64,000 nt of DNA from Gimesia maris. Lineage in GTDB: Bacteria; Planctomycetota; Planctomycetia; Planctomycetales; Planctomycetaceae. The stretch covers positions 1,818,001-1,882,000 of the forward strand of contig NZ_CP042910.1 of NCBI RefSeq assembly GCF_008298035.1, given 5' to 3'. The notes beneath the pieces are model-generated. The model searched no databases and had not been told where the DNA came from. It saw only the letters and a list, made by a program, of their open reading frames with translations. Every line of letters starts with the position of its first letter. The first letter of the stretch is position 1. Of this stretch, positions 58,546 through 64,000 are shown one piece after another. The translations under genes and the position numbers were made by a program.

Positions 58546-59160
58546 TCATTTTTGAAATACAACGCTGTCAAACGAAAGCCGCTGTATCTCCTCTTTCAGT
58601 TTTTTCTGTACCAGGAATTTTGCTTTATAAATCCAAGTGATTTCCGCGCCCAGTTTTTCTGAAGCCTGTTGTGCACCAAGATCCTCAATCCAGGTCAGCT
58701 CGAATGCTTTCCAGGTCTGGTTATCAAACAGGGGTTGAATATTATTAAGAGCAGTCGAGTAAATATGGCTGCAGAACTCATCAGCCCAGGCGGCATCTGA
58801 TTCCCCAGCCTGCTCATAAATCTCATCCCGTAGACCGGGGGTCCCGGATTGATTCTGGAATCGTTTGTTGTTCTTGAAATAACGGCAAATTTCGTGATAG
58901 GTTACAGTGCCCAGCCACGATCGAAACCGCCCCAACTGCCTGTTATATTCAAATGAATGCATTGAAGTGCTGATCTTCCGAAATACTTCCTGGCATACAT
59001 CTTCAGCGTCGCAGTCTTTGAGATGGAACTTTCGGCAATAATTGTAAATCAAAGGGCCGTAGATACCAACAAATTCCCTCCATGCTTCGGAGTCTGTCTG
59101 AAATCGAACTCGATTTAAAAGAGTGATATGAGTCGATGGCCATTCAGGGCTATAGTTCAT
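58546..59160 (-). CDS. ECF sigma factor (RpoE-like), kinase partner
   Basis: 204 residues. Region 2 is visible in YNYCRKFHLKDCDAEDVCQEVF and RFRSWLGTVTYHEICRYFK, and region 4 near 150-190 (QASEKLGAEITWIYKAKFL). It is of the planctomycete type associated with kinases. The gene ends 19 nt before the kinase ATG at 58526 and the two frames overlap if the kinase begins upstream. The kinase's N-terminal zinc motif is the probable anti-sigma contact. Confidence 0.85.
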   Translation of the reverse strand: MNYSPEWPSTHITLLNRVRFQTDSEAWREFVGIYGPLIYNYCRKFHLKDCDAEDVCQEVFRKISTSMHSFEYNRQLGRFRSWLGTVTYHEICRYFKNNKRFQNQSGTPGLRDEIYEQAGESDAAWADEFCSHIYSTALNNIQPLFDNQTWKAFELTWIEDLGAQQASEKLGAEITWIYKAKFLVQKKLKEEIQRLSFDSVVFQK

Positions 59161-59740
59161 CTGTCAGTTCCTCAGTGAAGGGCTTCTACGTATTGGTTTG
59201 CCAGCTTCGTGTAGTGAACCTATGAGTCTCGTTTCGTGACTCACTGACCATCTAATGTAGTATCATCATTATTTTCAATCTCTGAACAGAGACAGGTCTA
59301 AGTATCAATTTACTCAAACTTGTGCTCGAATGAAATAAAAATATTATTTAAGTCAGACAAGAGAGTCTAAATTCAATTGAGAATCACTACAGATGGGATG
59401 CCTGCTCCAGAATACGGGTGTTACTAATCCATCAGATCGAGATTGAAATCAGTTTATTCCCATTTTAATGTCGATAGCTGAGTCTGCGATCCTGACTATT
59501 GATATCAATACTTAATTAGATAGGGAAATCAAATGCCGGTTCGTATTTAGAATCAGGCTCAAGTTATCCGGGTGCTATCAGTAGATCTGCTTAGAGAGAC
59601 AAAGAAATGCTATCACGGTTCACTTTAGGAAGAGAGACTTTTATCGCATTCGGTCCAAGGGCACTGGACAAGTGGCGCTGAAGACGCTGCAGTAAATCTG
59701 GCTTCAGGCCAGACGAGAAAGGTAGAGAATTTAAGAGGGG
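59161..59740. other. Long intergenic region, no gene recognised
   Basis: About 580 nt upstream of the sigma factor. A small hairpin CTGGCTTCAGGCCAG (59698-59712) lies 29 nt after the MarR stop on the minus strand, a weak terminator candidate. Nothing else seen. Confidence 0.4.
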
Positions 59741-60220
59741 TTATTCCACACTTTTAAGTGAAGTTCTAGCTTTTTCCAGTAAGCGGGAAAGTTCAGTGAG
59801 TTCAGATGAGCTGAGATGACCAATCAGTTTGTGATGCAGGTCCAGATCCGGTTTATCGATCTCTTTTAACAACTTAAGAGCTTTGGCGGTGATTTCGATA
59901 TAAACAACGCGTCGGTCTTCAGTACAGCGATTTCGCTTAATTAATTCCTGAGCCTGCAGGCGATCAAGTAAGCCTGTAATCGCGGGTACAACCTGAATCA
60001 TGCGGTTTGCGATTTCGAGAGAAGGCATCGGTTTGCGTTCGCCACGCAAAATTCGCAATACATTATATTGTGAAGGCGTTAAACCATATTCTCGGAAGAG
60101 TCTGCCAAACTGGTTATGAAAGACATCACTTGTTCTGAGAATATTTAAAATCGCTGCCTGTTCCAGAGAGTCAAAAGGTTGCTTTTTTTTAATCTCATGC
60201 TGCAATTTGCTGTGTGACAT
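59741..60220 (-). CDS. MarR-family regulator
   Basis: 159 residues. Winged helix about 45-115: LTPSQYNVLRILRGERKPMPS, the wing with NRCTEDRRVVYIEITAKA. Such regulators usually repress efflux or catabolic genes and respond to phenolics or oxidants. No clear target is adjacent; divergent genes are lacking. Confidence 0.85.
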   Translation of the reverse strand: MSHSKLQHEIKKKQPFDSLEQAAILNILRTSDVFHNQFGRLFREYGLTPSQYNVLRILRGERKPMPSLEIANRMIQVVPAITGLLDRLQAQELIKRNRCTEDRRVVYIEITAKALKLLKEIDKPDLDLHHKLIGHLSSSELTELSRLLEKARTSLKSVE

Positions 60221-60444
60221 TTTGACCCCTGGTTAATGGAACATAATCCAGCCATTTTATGTGTAAAATATTAAGGCGTCAATAGGCTATGTAGCTTCAA
60301 TCCAAACTGGATCACACTGAAAAGTGTGGATCGGGCGTAGTCAGATTCGAGGAAACTCAGTGTAAAAGTAATGCTGGTGATGAGTAATGGACGCTCTCTT
60401 CAAGGGGCAGAAATCGAGAATGAAAATGTCTTGCGTCAACTCGA

Positions 60445-61599
60445 TCAGGGTTTCTGACGAAACTCGGTAGGAGTACAGTTTTCATGTTCTTTAATAATCA
60501 CACTCAGATAAGCGGCGCTGGAAAAACCCGCCATTTGTGCAATCTGTTCAAGGGTAAAATCAGTATCAATCAGTAGTTGCCTGGCTCGTCTCACGCGTTC
60601 TTCAGAAATAAGCTGGTGAGGTGTCTTTCCTACCAGTTTCATCAATCGTCGTTCGAGGGAGCGTCGTGTCAGATTGACTTGACTGGCGATCATTGAGACG
60701 CTGATTTTTTCGCATGCCTTTCTGCGGATCAACTCCAGAGCAGAGGCAATGGCGGGATCTTCGACGGCGATCATATTTGTAGATCGGCGTGGTATCAGTA
60801 TCCGAGGTGGGACGGGCAGCGGGTACTGTGCCGGAGGGTTGCCGCGCATCAACTGATCAAGGAGCGCTGCTGACTGATAACCAATCTCTTTCGCCTGAAG
60901 TGCGATACTGGTAAGTGTCGGATCAACGACTTCACAAAATACATCGTCATTATCGACTCCCACAACCGCGACCTGTTCTGGTATGGCAATATCGCGCCGT
61001 CGGCAGGCGTCGAGAACGCATAAAGCTCTCAGGTCGTGGGCAGCAAATAAGCCAATGGGTTTGGGGAGTGCTTCCAGCCAGTCTGCCAGGTCGTCCTGTC
61101 CTCCATTCCAGCTTTCAGCAAATCGGCGGCGTGAAAGGGGAGAATAAATCTCGCAGGTAAACCCCTGTTCGCAGGCGATCTCTGCAAAGGCATCACGACG
61201 TCGATGCGACCAGTTCGCTTTCTCGACACCCACGAATGCAAATTGCCTCAAATGTCGATCGTGCAAATGTTCAAACGCCAGTTTAGCAATCAAGGTATCA
61301 TCAGCAAAAACCGCAGGCATCTCCAGTTCGGGTACCTGTTGGAGCGTGTCAACCACCGGGACCCGAAGTCGGGCCAGTCGTTCCGCCATCTGACGTGAAC
61401 GAACGCGGGCAATGATGCCATCCCCCTGCCAGGTTTTGATCCACTCAGGTAATGGGGTTTGTGGCCCCCATTCATCAATATAAATTGACCAGGGGCCGTG
61501 CGTACGGGAGTAAGTCGAAATGCCCTGTAAAATTTCACGACCAAATGTTTTAGACGTTTCAATAAAAATTGCAACCTGCGGAGTTGAGTGGGCGTTCAT
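60445..61599 (-). CDS. XylR-type regulator (LacI-like sensor fused to AraC DNA-binding domain)
   Basis: 384 residues. Residues about 8-270 are a periplasmic-binding-protein-like sensor (VAIFIETSKTFGREILQG, FAFVGVEKANWSHRRRDAF, VAVVGVDNDDVFCEVVDPTLTSI). Residues about 285-384 are an AraC HTH (ISVSMIASQVNLTRRSLERRL, FTLEQIAQMAGFSSAAYLSVIIKEH). The family activates sugar-use genes. It is divergent from the ceramidase/dehydrogenase fusion gene (198 nt apart), a plausible target. Confidence 0.88.
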   Translation of the reverse strand: MNAHSTPQVAIFIETSKTFGREILQGISTYSRTHGPWSIYIDEWGPQTPLPEWIKTWQGDGIIARVRSRQMAERLARLRVPVVDTLQQVPELEMPAVFADDTLIAKLAFEHLHDRHLRQFAFVGVEKANWSHRRRDAFAEIACEQGFTCEIYSPLSRRRFAESWNGGQDDLADWLEALPKPIGLFAAHDLRALCVLDACRRRDIAIPEQVAVVGVDNDDVFCEVVDPTLTSIALQAKEIGYQSAALLDQLMRGNPPAQYPLPVPPRILIPRRSTNMIAVEDPAIASALELIRRKACEKISVSMIASQVNLTRRSLERRLMKLVGKTPHQLISEERVRRARQLLIDTDFTLEQIAQMAGFSSAAYLSVIIKEHENCTPTEFRQKP

Positions 61600-61797
61600 C
61601 GATCCGTTTTCTGTTGTCGCAAAATTGAAAGAGATTGTCGCACCACTGGATTGATGCGTCGTGATCGCTGCTGGTACACTGAGGGTTCAGAAGATTTTAA
61701 AGAACTCTAACTATTTTGAAAAGTGTGCCTGATTTCATTGAGGAATGACTGGGTATGCTTCGCTCACAAAAAAACGACTGGATGAGGAAACAAGTAA

Positions 61798-64000
61798 ATG
61801 TATCTCACACGTTTCTTAGTGTTACTCTTTATTTATGTTATTTCTTTTTCCAGTTGTCATGCAGATAAACCTCAATCTTACCAGGTCGGTCTGGCAAAAG
61901 TCGATATCACTCCTGAGTATCCCGTGCTCCTGAACGGTTATGCCTCACGAGGGACTGATTTAATCGATCAGGTCGAGCAGCCACTCTGGGCCCGGGCGAT
62001 TGCAGTCCTGAACCAGCAGGGACAGGCTCATGTTCTGATCTCAGTCGAAAATTGTGGTGTACCCGCATTGGTGACCAAGAGGGTTGTCGCGAATCTGAAA
62101 GAAGAGTATCAGGTTAGGCCGGCTGGCCTGGTGGTCTGTTCGACACACACTCATGCTGCCCCCATGCTGACCGGAGTGCTTCCTAATATTTACACACAGG
62201 ATCTTTCCACAGCAGAACAGGCGGTAGTGGAGCGTTATACCAGTGACCTGATTCAGAAATTAACCACCGTGGCTCAACAGGCGATCAAAGATGTCCAACC
62301 TGCATTTCTGGAATGGGGCATCGGAACTGCGACGTTTGCGAAAAATCGCAGGAACATCTCCGGGCCCACTGACTATGACCTGCCTGTCCTGCGCGTGAAA
62401 AGCCCGGAAGGTAAAGCACGTGCGATTCTGGTTGGTTATGCCTGTCACTGCACGACATTGGGTGGTGTTCCTTTCATGTCCGGTGACTGGGCTGGTTGCG
62501 CTGTCGAGGAAGTCGAAGCAGATATTCCCGGCTGTATGGCAATGGTCGTGATCGGCTGTGGTGCAGACCAGAATCCGAAATTCAGAGGTGACGATCAGGG
62601 GGCCGCCCGCGTGAATGGGAAAGCCGTTGCTGCAGGAATTCAGAAACGGCTTAAAACTGGTCTTACAGCTGTCACTGGAAATCTCTCAGCTTTTAGTGAA
62701 GAAATCAAATTACCTCTGGCGACCCTGCCAACCGTAGAAGAATGGAAACAGCGTGTCGGTAAACCGGGGATCACTGGATACCATGCGAAAAAAAATCTGA
62801 ACCGATTAGAGCGGGGAGAGGTCTTAACAGATCAGATCGAATACCCGATCAAGACCTGGTCTTTTGGAGACGATCTGGCGATGGTCTTTCTCGGCGGAGA
62901 AGTGGTCGTTGATTATTCCCTGGCGATCAAGCAAAAACATGGCGCGAAAGTCTGGGTGAATTCCTATGCCAATCATGTCCCCTGCTATATCCCGTCCGAA
63001 CGGGTTTTACAGGAAGGCGGCTATGAAGGGAAAAATGCCATGGTCTGGTATGACCTGCCGGGTCCGCTTGCTTCAGGGGTGGAGAAAAAGATTCTGGATG
63101 TCGTTTCCCGGCAGTTACCTGATTCCTTCAAGGCAGTCGATGATGTGAGTCGTACAGGAGGCAAACGGCCTTTGACTCCTGCGGAATCCATTTCCCGCAT
63201 GAATCTGACAGATGATCTGAAAGTGGAAGTGGTCGCTGCGGAACCCCTTGTTGTAGATCCAGTAGCAGTGGATTTCGGACCAGATGGCAAATTGTGGGTC
63301 GTCGAGATGCGTGATTATCCTGCGGGTATGGATGGGAATTACAAACCGGGAGGAGTGGTCAAGTATCTGGAGGACCTGAATCAGGATGGCCGGTATGACA
63401 AAGCCACTGTATTTCTGGAAGGTCTGGCTTTTCCGACAGGGGTGATGGTCTGGAAACAAGGGGTATTGGTCTGTACGGCCCCGGATGTCATTTATGCAGA
63501 AGATACTACCGGCGATGGCAAAGCGGATATTCAGAAGAAAATTCTGACCGGTTTCGCGACACATAATTATCAGGCGCGGGTTAACAGCCTGGTTCCCGGA
63601 CTTGATAACTGGGTCTATGCCTCCGGTGGGTTGTTCGGCGGTATCATACAATCCTTTAACGGGCAGACTGTCAACGTGACCAACCGGGATTTTCGGTTTC
63701 AACCTGAGACTGGTGTCCTGGAGCCTGTCAGTGGCCGGACTCAGCAGGGACGCGTGCGTGATGACTGGGGCAACTGGTTTGGATGCCGTAATGGTACATT
63801 GTGTGTGCATTACCCGGTTAATGAAACCTATTTCCAGAAGAACCCCTATGTGAGTTCGCCTCCTCCGGAAGTTTCGATACCCCAGGGAGAAAATGTCAAC
63901 CAGTTGTTTCCCGTAGGTGAACTGGTTCAGTTTCACCTGAGTGGACAGCGGGGGCGTCCGACATCGGCGTGTGGTCTGGGGCTATACCGGGATAAGGAAT
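61798..64000 (+). CDS. Neutral-ceramidase-like domain fused to PVC membrane-bound dehydrogenase domain (cut by window edge)
   Basis: Starts at ATG 61798 (GAGGAAA upstream) and reads open to the right edge, 734 codons. Signal peptide about 1-22. Residues 23-440 match neutral/alkaline ceramidase-like proteins: YQVGLAKVDITPEYPVLLNGYA, CSTHTHAAPM (His117, His119, zinc-site pair), then GYACHCTTLGG and VVIGCGADQNPKF. From about residue 462 (MNLTDDLKVEVVAAEPL, VDFGPDGKLWVVEMRDYP, ASGGLFGG) it is a propeller of the PVC membrane-bound dehydrogenase type. The fused arrangement is planctomycete-like; the C-terminal cytochrome part, if any, is beyond the edge. Confidence 0.8.
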   Translation, partial: MYLTRFLVLLFIYVISFSSCHADKPQSYQVGLAKVDITPEYPVLLNGYASRGTDLIDQVEQPLWARAIAVLNQQGQAHVLISVENCGVPALVTKRVVANLKEEYQVRPAGLVVCSTHTHAAPMLTGVLPNIYTQDLSTAEQAVVERYTSDLIQKLTTVAQQAIKDVQPAFLEWGIGTATFAKNRRNISGPTDYDLPVLRVKSPEGKARAILVGYACHCTTLGGVPFMSGDWAGCAVEEVEADIPGCMAMVVIGCGADQNPKFRGDDQGAARVNGKAVAAGIQKRLKTGLTAVTGNLSAFSEEIKLPLATLPTVEEWKQRVGKPGITGYHAKKNLNRLERGEVLTDQIEYPIKTWSFGDDLAMVFLGGEVVVDYSLAIKQKHGAKVWVNSYANHVPCYIPSERVLQEGGYEGKNAMVWYDLPGPLASGVEKKILDVVSRQLPDSFKAVDDVSRTGGKRPLTPAESISRMNLTDDLKVEVVAAEPLVVDPVAVDFGPDGKLWVVEMRDYPAGMDGNYKPGGVVKYLEDLNQDGRYDKATVFLEGLAFPTGVMVWKQGVLVCTAPDVIYAEDTTGDGKADIQKKILTGFATHNYQARVNSLVPGLDNWVYASGGLFGGIIQSFNGQTVNVTNRDFRFQPETGVLEPVSGRTQQGRVRDDWGNWFGCRNGTLCVHYPVNETYFQKNPYVSSPPPEVSIPQGENVNQLFPVGELVQFHLSGQRGRPTSACGLGLYRDKE

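Noticed and set aside
59467-59490. AATGTCGA followed by CGAT upstream of the kinase-linked sigma factor
   Set aside because: Spacing is 12 instead of 17 bp and no DGPF-type gene is near.
63115-63936. Minus-strand open frame of 273 codons near the right edge
   Set aside because: Antisense to the ceramidase/dehydrogenase gene, which has clear family motifs and a ribosome site.

Overview
The window reads as part of the chromosome of a planctomycete, probably a Gimesia-like member of the Planctomycetaceae; the genus is inference. The family-level signs are the secreted DUF1549/DUF1553 proteins (one with a planctomycete cytochrome c domain), two Tat-exported DUF1501 proteins, a sulfatase with a CxPSR site, a PVC-type membrane-bound dehydrogenase domain, and an ECF sigma factor beside a Ser/Thr kinase with leucine-rich repeats. 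No insertion sequence, integrase, prophage or CRISPR array is visible.

Layout. 1-5.3 kb: the 5' part of lexA (minus, cut by the window edge), a very large LplT-PlsC-acyl-ACP synthetase fusion and a VWA protein. 5.6-14.6 kb: plus-strand genes for a DCC-family oxidoreductase, a sulfatase, a small membrane protein with a PQQ-type beta-propeller protein, then a DUF1549/1553 - DUF1501 - coiled-coil/WD40 operon. 14.6-18.8 kb: SRPBCC protein, membrane glycosyltransferase, methyltransferase and an LRR protein. 19.2-22.1 kb: mlaE-mlaF-mlaD lipid transport operon. 22.9-25.3 kb: a PhoX/DUF839 protein and a GntR regulator with two winged-helix domains.

25.4-31.2 kb is the most distinctive accessory block: an ECF42-like sigma factor with a C-terminal TPR-type extension, followed by ten kilobase-scale co-directional small genes of which four are YCII/DGPF proteins, three are VOC proteins, one is DUF1579 and one is DoxX-like (nine genes in all after the sigma factor). 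Two sites in this block share the exact pattern AATGTCGA-N14-GTTCGA, which fits the promoter type I recall for ECF42 factors. I infer a small sigma-factor regulon.

31.2-43.9 kb: transglutaminase-like protein, OsmC, an RND efflux pair divergent from a TetR regulator with a near-perfect palindrome between them, a phosphodiesterase-superfamily protein with a LamG insertion, an aldo/keto reductase, an orphan lipoprotein, tRNA-Pro(GGG) and a PEGA lipoprotein. 43.9-54.1 kb (minus): a tight seven-gene operon led by a GntR regulator (cytochrome/DUF1549/DUF1553, DUF1501, mandelate-racemase-type dehydratase, M14 deacylase, sodium:solute symporter, alpha/beta hydrolase), which looks like a catabolic unit for an acid sugar or acylated compound. 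54.7-61.6 kb: two-module glycosyltransferase, ECF sigma/kinase pair, MarR and XylR-type regulators. The window ends in an open-ended gene fusing a neutral-ceramidase-like domain to a PVC membrane-bound dehydrogenase domain. A 67-nt inverted-repeat element occurs twice (15.1 and 43.1 kb) in opposite orientations.
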